DNA of 25,678 nt from a virus: IMG/VR virus record IMGVR_UViG_3300042556_000714, positions 1 through 25,678 of that record; one strand, 5' to 3'. The position numbers and the translations under genes are program-made. Below are positions 14,620-23,300 of this stretch, in pieces (the first letter of the stretch is position 1; each line of letters starts with the position of its first letter). A model generated the notes under the pieces. The model worked only from the letters and a program-made list of their open reading frames with translations, ran no database searches and was not told the origin of the DNA.

Positions 14620-15038
14620 TTCTTCTTCATCATGCCTTTTTTCTTTTTCATTGCTTTCATTAGCTGAGGTGGCATTTTACCTTCTTCGAGGTCTTCATCT
14701 TCATCCTCATCTTCATCCTCATCTTCATCCTCATCTTCATCTTTTTCTTCTTCATAAAGCTCTTCGCCATCTTCCTCTTCCTCTTCTTCATTGAGGGTAG
14801 CAGCGTTAACTGCTTCGAGGACATTGGCGGTATGCTCCATCAAAGCCTCATCACTTATGGCCTCTTGGAGGTGTGATTGGCATAGAGGGCAAACATGCTC
14901 GTCAGCCTCTTCAGAAACCTCTTCGGATTCTTCATTTATTGGCTGCTTGGCTTCATCAACCTTGAGTCCAAACTGGCCCCAAGCTGAGTTTTCGAGAATT
15001 ATCTTCATCGCTTCATCTGAGATATTTAAGTGTTTCAT
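14616..15038 (-). CDS. Acidic prohead core protein candidate (gp67-like)
   Basis: A 140-residue acidic protein ending in a basic tail. The N-terminal helix ISDEAMKIILE (6-16) followed by Asn17 ends in Ile-Leu-Glu, then GLKVDEA and further Leu/Ile-x-Glu sites (INE, LQE, LNE). HVCPLCQSH (48-56) holds a CxxC flanked by His, a possible zinc site. An almost pure Asp/Glu tract (about 85-118) precedes a Lys/Met-rich end (MKAMKKKKGMMKKK). T4 gp67 is likewise a small, very acidic core protein cleaved by gp21, so a similar role is inferred. I start at ATG 15038 because AAGGA lies nine bases upstream; an in-frame ATG at 15065 has no usable ribosome site and would add MYSHKGFNI. Confidence 0.75.
   Translation of the reverse strand: MKHLNISDEAMKIILENSAWGQFGLKVDEAKQPINEESEEVSEEADEHVCPLCQSHLQEAISDEALMEHTANVLEAVNAATLNEEEEEEDGEELYEEEKDEDEDEDEDEDEDEDEDLEEGKMPPQLMKAMKKKKGMMKKK
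14693..14742. repeat. 12-base tandem repeat encoding the Asp/Glu tract
   Basis: About four copies of CTTCATCCTCAT (plus strand) encode the Asp-Glu run of the acidic core protein. The low complexity makes replication slippage likely, so length may vary between relatives. Confidence 0.85.
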
Positions 15039-15047
15039 AATATTAAA

Positions 15048-15052
15048 TCCTT
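15048..15052 (-). promoter_or_regulatory. Ribosome binding site that sets the acidic core gene start
   Basis: AAGGA on the minus strand lies nine bases before ATG 15038, whereas the in-frame ATG 15065 has only AGGG directly abutting it. This decides for the shorter protein. Confidence 0.7.
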
Positions 15053-15074
15053 TGTGGGAATACATCCCTATTCT

Positions 15075-15082
15075 TATTTAGA
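15075..15082 (-). promoter_or_regulatory. Candidate T4-type late promoter (TCTAAATA)
   Basis: TCTAAATA on the minus strand matches the T4 late consensus TATAAATA at seven of eight bases. It lies in the intergenic gap 36 bases before ATG 15038, at the head of the core-protein cassette, and is the third such box that precedes a functional block. Confidence 0.45.
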
Positions 15083-15085
15083 CCT

Positions 15086-15111
15086 AAAAAAGCTTAATAT
15101 AAGATTTTTTT
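15086..15111 (-). terminator. Weak AT-rich terminator candidate
   Basis: Minus strand AAAAAA-T-CTTA-TAT-TAAG-C-TTTTTT can fold into an AT-rich stem with one mismatch that ends in a T run, ten bases after the stop of the 150-residue gene and just before the late-promoter box. The stem has little GC, so termination would be weak; it is near-symmetric and could act in both directions. Confidence 0.35.
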
Positions 15112-15120
15112 AATTATTTT

Positions 15121-15573
15121 TTATTTTATGACTGGGGCATAATCAGAGTTAGGGTTATCCGCTCCCCCTTGCGTATTATCATCCTCATCCCCTCCACCCA
15201 AATATGGAGGAGTTCCAGTATCAAGGGAAGGTGGAGTATAATTTGAACCACCCCCACCAATAGGGAATAGTATAAAAAATAAAGGTAAGCTAGAATCGGG
15301 CACTCTTTCATAACAATAAACTTCCCCAATTCCGACATTAGCAACCCCACAATTTAATGGGGCAGATCCATAATGAATAGGGACACCACCTACATTAACT
15401 GAAAAAAATGGAGGAGGTATTGTAGGCTGGCAATCTCCTAGTACAGGATGAGTATATCTACTTAATCCATTCATTACTGTAGTAAATCCAGAAAAAACAG
15501 TTCCTGTTACCGTTGGAACAGGGATATATCCCCCTGTTTGATTTACTTGATTTTCAGTTATTATTTTAGGCAT
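15121..15573 (-). CDS. Gly/Pro-rich protein of unknown function
   Basis: A 150-residue protein one base after the stop of the 850-residue gene, so part of the fibre-like operon. It is rich in Pro, Gly and aromatic residues with few charged ones until the end: GLSRYTHPVLGDCQPTIPPP, a central strand-rich part with three Cys overall (DCQ, NCG, YCYE) and a C-terminal tail that is Gly/Asp/Asn-rich (YLGGGDEDDNTQGG). The hydrophobic stretch LPLFFILFPIGGGG (about residues 96-109) is too short and Pro-broken for a confident membrane span. I do not recognise it. Small virion adhesin or fibre accessory is a guess from position. No strong Shine-Dalgarno is visible, so coupling to the upstream gene is likely. 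Confidence 0.65.
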   Translation of the reverse strand: MPKIITENQVNQTGGYIPVPTVTGTVFSGFTTVMNGLSRYTHPVLGDCQPTIPPPFFSVNVGGVPIHYGSAPLNCGVANVGIGEVYCYERVPDSSLPLFFILFPIGGGGSNYTPPSLDTGTPPYLGGGDEDDNTQGGADNPNSDYAPVIK

Positions 15574-15574
15574 T

Positions 15575-18127
15575 TTATTCTCTAGTTAAATAAATGGGGA
15601 ATGGATTAGTTTTATTTTGTTTTAATCCAGTTAATCTAGTTAATAAAAACTGACCTTTATCATGAACTAACCGGGACCCAGTCTTTTCCCCTTTTCTTAA
15701 TTTTTCTAACATTCTATCGGATATATTTAATTTATGAGTCTTATATTGTTGTTCAGTTAACCTAGAATAAACATCAGACCATAGAATTCCATTATTAGTA
15801 TTATAAGCATCATTTAATCCAGATGCTACTTTTACCGCCACCCTAAATCCATTTTCTGTTCGAGTGGGTTCAACTTGATTTACATAAGTATTATTTATTA
15901 TTGGAACTGAAGTTTCGTATGTTGCAAATATCCCATGTTCAGAAATATTATTTTCTATGTCTGTGTTTGGATATGCTAAATTAATTTTAGTCCAACTAGA
16001 CCTAAGTCCTACATCATAATAGTTAGGATCAGGACTTAAAACAAAATTTAATGATCTTACATTCCAATCATCTAGGCGAGATTGCCCATTGTAGATTAAA
16101 TAATCATATCTGTCCGTAGGTAATACTAAAATAGCTTTTGGTATTCTTCTTATGAATATTGGTCCACTTATATCATCACCAAATTCCTCTAAACTAAAGT
16201 CATTAAATTCAACTTGATAAGTAGAACTGGTTGTAAAATGCGCCAATAATGGATCGTCATGATACACAGGCATTACTTGCCATGGATAAATTCTAAATTT
16301 AAGCGCATCTTGAATCGTAGATGCATTTGTTTCCAATCTGTAATTAGCAAGAGATGTCCTAACGAATGGAGATTTTTTAACTTCCGCATCTTGTATTGTA
16401 GATGCATCTAAAATTAAGACATAATGATTTGGACGCGGTGCAGAAACATCATAAGTCAATTCTATATTTAAATCAGACGGAGATGTTACTTTTAATACAT
16501 ACTCTTTTTCCACACCTGAATCAAACAAACACGCTTGCTCTACTTTGTTATTTAAAGTTACGGCTCTGTCTAATTCAGAATCTGCGGGAACAGTTACCGT
16601 GCCTGATGCAGTATCTACATAAATATTAAATAAGTAATTGTTTATGGGAACTCTAATTGGTTGACTTCCGCTAGCTGTGGCTAGGAGGGATAAATCATTT
16701 TTAACATTTAATCTACTTGTATTTCCATCTTGATCCGCAACCGTAATTCGTGCATAAATATCTTCAGGTAGAATGTTCCACAATTTCAAGTGCTCTGATT
16801 TAGCGTCGGTATACCTTCTATAATCCAAAGATTTAGCACTTTGTAATGCTCTAGCAACTCCTCTTTGGCTGTTTGGAGTAATAGACCTTTGCGTTGTTCT
16901 GGTAGCGTTCAATCTTCCCATATTCAACACACGATTAACTAAAGGATTTATTTGGTTGGGAGAATATCTGGAATCAATGTAATTTATAAATCTTGTGGTA
17001 GTAGTTGCTTGCCCAAGAATTGCTCTTATTTGTAGTTTTAGTAAATAACTAGTATTTATTTTTCTAGCTTTTCCTTGTAATAAATACATTTGCAAGGAAG
17101 TGCTTATTCTAGAATCCGGCACTCTTCGACCATCAGGCTCAACCAAATTATAAATAATATCAGCAAAATTTTTAGATACTGAATCTTTTATTTTGTTAGG
17201 ATTAAGTTTTTTTAATTTTTCATTAATTGCTTTGATTGATCCAACGGGAGGTTGTCTGATTAAATAGTTAATAGTTGGAGCTTGCAAGGATGCAAAGATT
17301 GTGGTTTGGTTGCCTTGCTCCAAAAATTCTGTTGTTTGTGTTGTGTCTACTGTAGGGAAATAATTTGGTAATGTAGCTACAGCATCTGCGGAGTAAGTGA
17401 TTTCCCCCTCATCATATTCAGTATCCGGGTCCTCTGGTTCTATCGGAGTTTGAGGCCCCCCGGGGATTATTATAATTTCCCCACCCGGGCCATCATCATT
17501 TTCATCAGGGGTATTTCCACCTTCCCCCGGAGGTTCTGGTTCTGTTTCTGTTGGTGTTTGAGTTTCCCCTTCATCTAATACTGTTACAGACTGACATTCG
17601 GCTACACATTCCGATAATGTGTTGAATGGGGCGTTAGCATCTGTAGTAGAAGTACAAACTTTTCTAACTACAGTTACAGTCCCGCCAAATCCATCAATAT
17701 AGTGTGTAATTGTCTCGCATTTCCATTTTATAACTGTTGGGGGTCCGTCATCATCCCCACCATCATCTATTGGCCCACCCGGACCCTCTGGATCTCCCGG
17801 GCCATCAGGACCACCGGGATCTCCCGGGCCATCAGGACCACCGGGATCCCCCGGGCCATCAGGACCACCGGGATCCCCCGGGCCATCATCATCTCCGGGA
17901 CCACCGGGACCACCGGGGCCTCCGGGTCCAGTAGGCTCCCCCGGATCTATTGGCGGTCGTGGGGGTATACGAGGCTCTTCCCAAATCACAGGATCAATTG
18001 GATCCGCGTTAGCTCTAGTTCCATTTGGAACCGTAATTACTCCACCATCAATACGATTAGCTACATCCTCTGGCAATTCACCCGGATAAAACAATAAGCA
18101 CGGATCTAATGGATCGATTATTGCCAT
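15575..18127 (-). CDS. Large virion protein with collagen-like and four-Cys segments
   Basis: At 850 residues this protein is unlike anything I can name. Residues 1-62 are Pro-rich; 66-118 are collagen-like Gly-x-Y triplets ([20 protein letters not shown], then repeats of GPDGPGDPG); 133-183 form a small module with Cys137, Cys158, Cys174 and Cys178 ([13 protein letters not shown]); 185-232 is another Pro/Glu/Gly linker. The rest is a mixed alpha/beta body, with ASTIQDA occurring twice about 35 residues apart, and it ends [13 protein letters not shown]. Collagen-like segments occur in phage fibres and trimerise them. Its neighbours are large fibre-like proteins, so a tail fibre or head fibre role is the best inference. 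It starts nine bases after the stop of the preceding gene with only a poor ribosome site. Confidence 0.7.
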   Translation of the reverse strand: MAIIDPLDPCLLFYPGELPEDVANRIDGGVITVPNGTRANADPIDPVIWEEPRIPPRPPIDPGEPTGPGGPGGPGGPGDDDGPGDPGGPDGPGDPGGPDGPGDPGGPDGPGDPEGPGGPIDDGGDDDGPPTVIKWKCETITHYIDGFGGTVTVVRKVCTSTTDANAPFNTLSECVAECQSVTVLDEGETQTPTETEPEPPGEGGNTPDENDDGPGGEIIIIPGGPQTPIEPEDPDTEYDEGEITYSADAVATLPNYFPTVDTTQTTEFLEQGNQTTIFASLQAPTINYLIRQPPVGSIKAINEKLKKLNPNKIKDSVSKNFADIIYNLVEPDGRRVPDSRISTSLQMYLLQGKARKINTSYLLKLQIRAILGQATTTTRFINYIDSRYSPNQINPLVNRVLNMGRLNATRTTQRSITPNSQRGVARALQSAKSLDYRRYTDAKSEHLKLWNILPEDIYARITVADQDGNTSRLNVKNDLSLLATASGSQPIRVPINNYLFNIYVDTASGTVTVPADSELDRAVTLNNKVEQACLFDSGVEKEYVLKVTSPSDLNIELTYDVSAPRPNHYVLILDASTIQDAEVKKSPFVRTSLANYRLETNASTIQDALKFRIYPWQVMPVYHDDPLLAHFTTSSTYQVEFNDFSLEEFGDDISGPIFIRRIPKAILVLPTDRYDYLIYNGQSRLDDWNVRSLNFVLSPDPNYYDVGLRSSWTKINLAYPNTDIENNISEHGIFATYETSVPIINNTYVNQVEPTRTENGFRVAVKVASGLNDAYNTNNGILWSDVYSRLTEQQYKTHKLNISDRMLEKLRKGEKTGSRLVHDKGQFLLTRLTGLKQNKTNPFPIYLTRE
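17790..17890. repeat. 27-base tandem repeat encoding collagen-like segment
   Basis: About 3.7 copies of a 27-base unit beginning GGATCTCCCGGGCCATCAGG (plus strand), nearly identical except a T/C change, in frame with the 850-residue gene and encoding nine residues (three Gly-x-Y triplets) per copy. The stretch is far more GC-rich than its surroundings. Confidence 0.9.
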
Positions 18128-18136
18128 GTTTAATCA

Positions 18137-20383
18137 TCATACATTATTTAAAGATATAACTAATTCGGCGTTTTCTGCGGTATTATTTCTTCCATCTACT
18201 GAATAAAACCCAGAAGGGTATCCAACTATTGTAAATTCAACGGTGGGGTATGTGCAACCACCGTAAGAAAGAACAGACTCCCCGTTATTATCAAAACCAC
18301 TCTCGTCAGTTTCTTGCAACAATCTCATGCTGTTAGATTGAACTAAGTAGTTATTTATTCCTTCTGCCTCTCTGCTATCTGCCCAAGGTACATGATCTGC
18401 GGCACCATCCAAATAAGAATTTTGGCTAGTAAAAGAATATATTATAAAATATATATCTGTTGCAGTTTCTTTTCTTTCCGTATATAATCCACAAAATTGA
18501 TGATATGTTGATCTATCATCATCTTGCCCTGTAACAACCCGAGGGGCGCAATATTTATAATTAGGAATTAAAGAAATTCTTTGATACCCAGAAGGTATCG
18601 TATTTTTTGGAACTCTTATTGTTCTTCTACAAACTGCTCCTCTAATAGCATATCTAGTAAATCCAGTAAAATCATTCCCAGTAAAAGCACCTTGTCTAGG
18701 TGCTACGGTGACTCCATACTCTTCAGTAGAAGTAACTTTTACATAATCCAGCCAATCCGCTCTTTTTGTTCCCTTTGGTGCATTTCCACCACCCCTATTT
18801 GCAACAGTGGAGTCTGTCCACCATCTCGCAAAATCCCATCCGGGATATTGAGTCACAGCATATCCTAAATCCATGGACGGGTCTAATGCCACCAAAATGC
18901 CTTCAGGCCCAAACAAAGACCCCCCTTGAATAACACCCCCAGCTAGAACTAAAGGCCGTCTTGGTTGATTTATTATTTTGGGTTCAAAATTAGAATCCAC
19001 ATAAGTCTTGATATTTTGAACTGCATTTTCTACTACATATTTCGTAGCAACAGGATTAGCCAAGGACGGTGATGGTATGGCAGCAGCAATACCAGCGCGT
19101 TCATTATAAGTTAATTCAGTTGTACGGAAGAATGGGCGTATGTCCAAAATATCTGATTCGTTAACAACAGAGACTCCTGCTGCAAAAGTTGGGTTTTTTC
19201 TAACCACAATATACGCAATAGGAAGTATTGATTGACCTACTAATCTTGGATCTGAGTCTGATAATTTTTCCGAAATTACAGGAGCCAAATTCATCAAATC
19301 GTCTGGGCTTGGGAACGATCCATGAATGTCTATTTGCGCTGATTGGAAGCCATTTGTAATAACTGCTTTATCCGCAGCATGAGCCATTATACTAGATTTT
19401 CCATCAGCAGCGATCAAACTATTATTTGTAAATGGGGATGTTGATTGATTTAAATTTTCTCTATTCTTTAAACCAACTCCAGCACCTCTTAAAATACCTA
19501 GAGTTGGTTTTGTTATTTCTCTAGGTAATTGACCTGTGTATTCTTGAATGTAACTAGAAGAGGTATCTATTGGTTTACTATAAATAAAAGCTAAATCAAT
19601 TCGATATTCTAGTTGTCCTTCTGGGATGTAAATTGGGGAGCCATCAGAAGTCAATACGAAAAAATCTTGAGCATCAAATTCAGGAATTTGAAGAGTGAGT
19701 TCTTCAGGAACATCTACTACAGCGGTTCTAGCCACTCCTCTAAATTGTCTGCAAAACTCAACTGATAAAGCTTGCAAGTTGTCTGTGCTTAATATTTGAT
19801 TGAAGAACGACCGGGCTGACAACACAGGCCATTGCCCTTCTGGGAAGCTTGGGGTATTGTTGCTAATGGTTACTGTTGGCCCTATGTTGTTTGGGTTTGT
19901 GTAAGGCCAAGATAAAACTCTTTCGGTCAATCCATTTAGGTTGAATGCAGATGTGCTGTACTCTTGCAACGCTGTAAATAAGGTAGTTGCATATTCAGCC
20001 CCCGTCAAAGTTCTGTATCTAGATGGAGTAAATGTAGAACCAATACTCGCCCCAACCAATGAATTTAATCCCGTGCCTGTAATGAGTTCTAGTTTTTGAA
20101 TAGGAGATTTATTATATGCATCATTTATTCTAGCTGTAAATCTACCTGCCTTCACGCGCAAGACATTATCGGATCCAGTTACATAAGGTTTTAATTCATT
20201 AAAATCTTCTCTGTTTATCCCTTCTGAAATAACATTTAATTGTAACTGATCCTTCAACCACAAGCAATTTTCTTGTAATTGTTTTAGTGGGATATTATCT
20301 ACTTCCCAATAGTAAGGATCGTTTTCCTTAAAATAACGAATAGGGTCAACAAACTTATAGTTACTTGGCAAAAAACCAGACAT
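18137..20383 (-). CDS. Fibre/baseplate-like virion protein with shared N-terminal motif
   Basis: A 748-residue protein following the beta-helix gene with a TAATG overlap and the Shine-Dalgarno AAGGAG. Residues 24-47 (PYYWEVDNIPLKQLQENCLW, then LKDQ) match the N-terminal motif of the upstream 1092-residue protein (FYNWEQDNEPIYDLEERTEY), pattern aromatic-Trp-Glu-x-Asp-Asn-x-Pro. I recall this motif from structural proteins of aquatic T4-like phages; it probably anchors each protein to a common tail or baseplate site. The body is beta-rich with no catalytic motif seen; a segment near 370-430 (PVISEKLSDSDPRLVGQSIL) introduces a central domain, and Gly-rich and Tyr-rich strands fill the C-terminal 250 residues. 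A fibre, spike or baseplate attachment role is inferred. Confidence 0.7.
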   Translation of the reverse strand: MSGFLPSNYKFVDPIRYFKENDPYYWEVDNIPLKQLQENCLWLKDQLQLNVISEGINREDFNELKPYVTGSDNVLRVKAGRFTARINDAYNKSPIQKLELITGTGLNSLVGASIGSTFTPSRYRTLTGAEYATTLFTALQEYSTSAFNLNGLTERVLSWPYTNPNNIGPTVTISNNTPSFPEGQWPVLSARSFFNQILSTDNLQALSVEFCRQFRGVARTAVVDVPEELTLQIPEFDAQDFFVLTSDGSPIYIPEGQLEYRIDLAFIYSKPIDTSSSYIQEYTGQLPREITKPTLGILRGAGVGLKNRENLNQSTSPFTNNSLIAADGKSSIMAHAADKAVITNGFQSAQIDIHGSFPSPDDLMNLAPVISEKLSDSDPRLVGQSILPIAYIVVRKNPTFAAGVSVVNESDILDIRPFFRTTELTYNERAGIAAAIPSPSLANPVATKYVVENAVQNIKTYVDSNFEPKIINQPRRPLVLAGGVIQGGSLFGPEGILVALDPSMDLGYAVTQYPGWDFARWWTDSTVANRGGGNAPKGTKRADWLDYVKVTSTEEYGVTVAPRQGAFTGNDFTGFTRYAIRGAVCRRTIRVPKNTIPSGYQRISLIPNYKYCAPRVVTGQDDDRSTYHQFCGLYTERKETATDIYFIIYSFTSQNSYLDGAADHVPWADSREAEGINNYLVQSNSMRLLQETDESGFDNNGESVLSYGGCTYPTVEFTIVGYPSGFYSVDGRNNTAENAELVISLNNV

Positions 20384-23300
20384 TAGTTACTTCTCCTTAA
20401 ATCAAATATTTCGGCAGATCTTAGCCCTTGTCCATACTTAGCAGTAGTTGCAGTAAACGCTTGGGATCCGGGTTCAGTTGATGCAGTAGCTCTATACAAT
20501 GTTACCAACTTAAACCTTCCTGATTTTGCTATTCCATTATGTTTGGCATTAGCCCAAGTATTGGCAGCAGATTCATCAAGTCTAATTCTGTTAAAGTAGC
20601 TTGGATCCAACATGGCTGAAACAAAATAGAACTGTGCGGAGGTTATATCAGCATACAGACTAGATACGGCAGAAGCCCCAACTGCGCTACACGCCCCAGA
20701 GGGATTATAGCCTTGTGCTAAAACTTGATATGGAACACCTTGATCCACACCATTGGAGGCTGAAGTGGTCAAGAACTTAGCTCTACTATTTGGTGAGAAA
20801 TACAATCTAAATGGTCCATAATTAGTTCCGGCTTTTGAACCAGAAGTTCCATAGAAATCTAAAGTAGCCAAAGTTCCTGTATCTGGCGTTGAGCTTGGAT
20901 AGGTATTAGCGGTTTGTCCTGTTCCTGACAACCAAACGGCTGAAGGGCCTCTATACCCGGCCAGTGAGGGGTAGACGCTACTTACAGAACAATAAGCAGC
21001 TTCAAATGTGGAATCATCACAAATATTCCATATACGCAACATTTCGCAATTTGTTGCAGATGCATCATACCAAATACCATCAGCTTGTGCCCAGCCTGCG
21101 GGGAAATGTACATTGAATACCTTTACATCACTTCCGTGAAGTGCTCTAACACACATACCTCCGGTAGAATATTTAAGATGTTCTTCGGCATTTGTGGTTG
21201 GGTTGGTGCTGTATGGATCTACAAGGAAGTATCCGTTAGTGGTGTTGTAAGAAATGGCGGGTAAGTTATATCTCCCTGCACTAGCTGTAATAGCCTCATT
21301 GTATTGTCCGTTAGTGAAGAACTGCATATACCCCTTGGATGTGTATGCAGAAGTAACCAAAGCATTGTTGAAATTATAATCTACACTACTTGAGTATGCC
21401 CCCCATGTATCATGGAAATCGCCTAAATGTTCCATAATTATTTGAGATTTATTATCCGCAATTAAACAAGCTCTAATTGCATGCAATTCAACTTTTGTAT
21501 GATTTTTGTTATCTACTAGATTCCAACCAGAAACATCTAGGTTGCCATTTGAATTTGTATGGGGAGCAAATTTAACAACAGAATTATTCTCTGCTAAAAC
21601 ATCGACTCCGGTTTCACCTATTAATGTAGGTCCATTAAATTCAATTGAAGAATTTTTATTAACATGTACAGCAGCTACATTTCCAACAGTGTCTGATCCA
21701 AACCCTAATAAAATATTTGGACCTGATTTGGATCCTTGTATCTTCACATTCGAATTATTGTCCGCATGGATGCATGCACCAAACAAGGCATTCGTATTTT
21801 GAAAGATATCTTGATGACTAGTTATGAATGCATGTGCAAGTTTAACTGTTGAATTATTAATATTTATCGATGGAACAGTAGTTGTTGTCTCATCAACCAA
21901 AATAGGTTGGGTTGCTGTAAATATGCCAAACTTGTCAGGTATCGAATTTTCTTCTGGGAATGTGATCAATGAGTTATTTGCGTATAAATTTTGTCCATTT
22001 TTAAACAAGGTAAATTGTGTATAGCTACCGAAACCAGAACTCGAATACACAGAGTTTGCAGTTACTTTAACTAGTTTTGGATTTAAAACAATTACAGACC
22101 CATCTGATTTTAAACCATAATGTTTATTAAACTCACATACAAACATGGGCAGTTTAACATTGGAATTCACTGTTTCCATTCCTATGTAATTGTTAAATAC
22201 TTCGGTAATTCCATTATGGTCATATTCTGAATTTATCAATTCTATACCACAAGAAGTATTAAAGAATGAATGAACTACGGTGGCTTCTTTGTTTATCAAA
22301 GTTGGCCCACTAGCAGCAGTTCCTCCTTTAAGTTTAGAATTAATTAGAGATAGCCCTACAGCATTGTGAGAAGTTTGGAAAGCTAAATCTACACCATCAA
22401 CGGAACTTAACCCTGAATCAAATGAAGTTGGTTGAATGTCAAGAACACTATTTTCTGCGAGTATTCCATAAGATTTTTTGTCGGCATATCTTCCTTGACC
22501 GCCGTTGCTAACTTCATAATTTCTATATGCTAATATTCCTCTACGAATTGCAATGTTTGAATTTTGGAATTTAAAGCCAGCCTTTTTACAACGCAAAGCA
22601 AAACTATTTTCCAAAACCACATCAGAATTTGTTATTTCAAATCCGTAATCTTCAGTTTGTGTTACTGTGCCTGCTCGATCATCAGATCCACCGTCAACAC
22701 AGAAATTTCTTATGTAAATTGGGCCTGTACAGTTTTCTACTTTTATATTTTTTAAATAATTTCCGTAGTAGAAAATTTGGTGATAGTCCCCCGTGCCTTT
22801 AGCTTCCCTACTTAAAAGCGTGGTGCCATCGGCATCCACTGTAGATATATCAAATGTTGATATTGCTGGTTCCCGTAAACTAGTGTATACACCCCCCGCA
22901 CCGCCAAGTGTACTATTTAAACTTGCTCTAAACCCCGACGAATCCGCATGGTAGGCTGATCCGTCTACACGAACATCCAAATAAGATGCATTGTTGCCTG
23001 ATACGGCAGTTCCATAAGCAACACGAATACTATACGCTCTATTATTATAAATACTCCTAGAGTCGGCAAAATAGGGAGTATTACTAGTTGTAACTGCGCC
23101 CGTAATAAAAGACTGTGCATTTCTAATTCTAAATAAAACTGAAGATGCCGCGCCCCCAACCGGACCTGCATGACTATCTGTTGCACCACCAAAATAAGAA
23201 ATAGGGGCATCAAACTTATAATTTCTTCCGTGATTAATATTTACAATTTCTAGCCCTGCCCCATTGCAACCTTTATCTACCTTTACATTTTTTAAACATA

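Noticed and set aside
15039-15065. Upstream ATG start for the acidic core protein
   Set aside because: Its only purine tract abuts the start codon; ATG 15038 has AAGGA at proper spacing.
15126-15350. 74-codon frame within the 150-residue gene on the same strand
   Set aside because: Lies wholly inside the longer frame, which is tightly spaced after the upstream gene; the short frame looks like an overlapping shadow.
17790-17890. CRISPR-like short direct repeats
   Set aside because: The 27-base copies are contiguous with no spacers and are in frame as Gly-x-Y triplets of a protein.
17702-18097. 131-codon plus-strand frame opposite the collagen-like segment
   Set aside because: It is the mirror of the Gly-Pro repeat, which lacks stops on both strands; it has no ribosome site and opposes every real gene.
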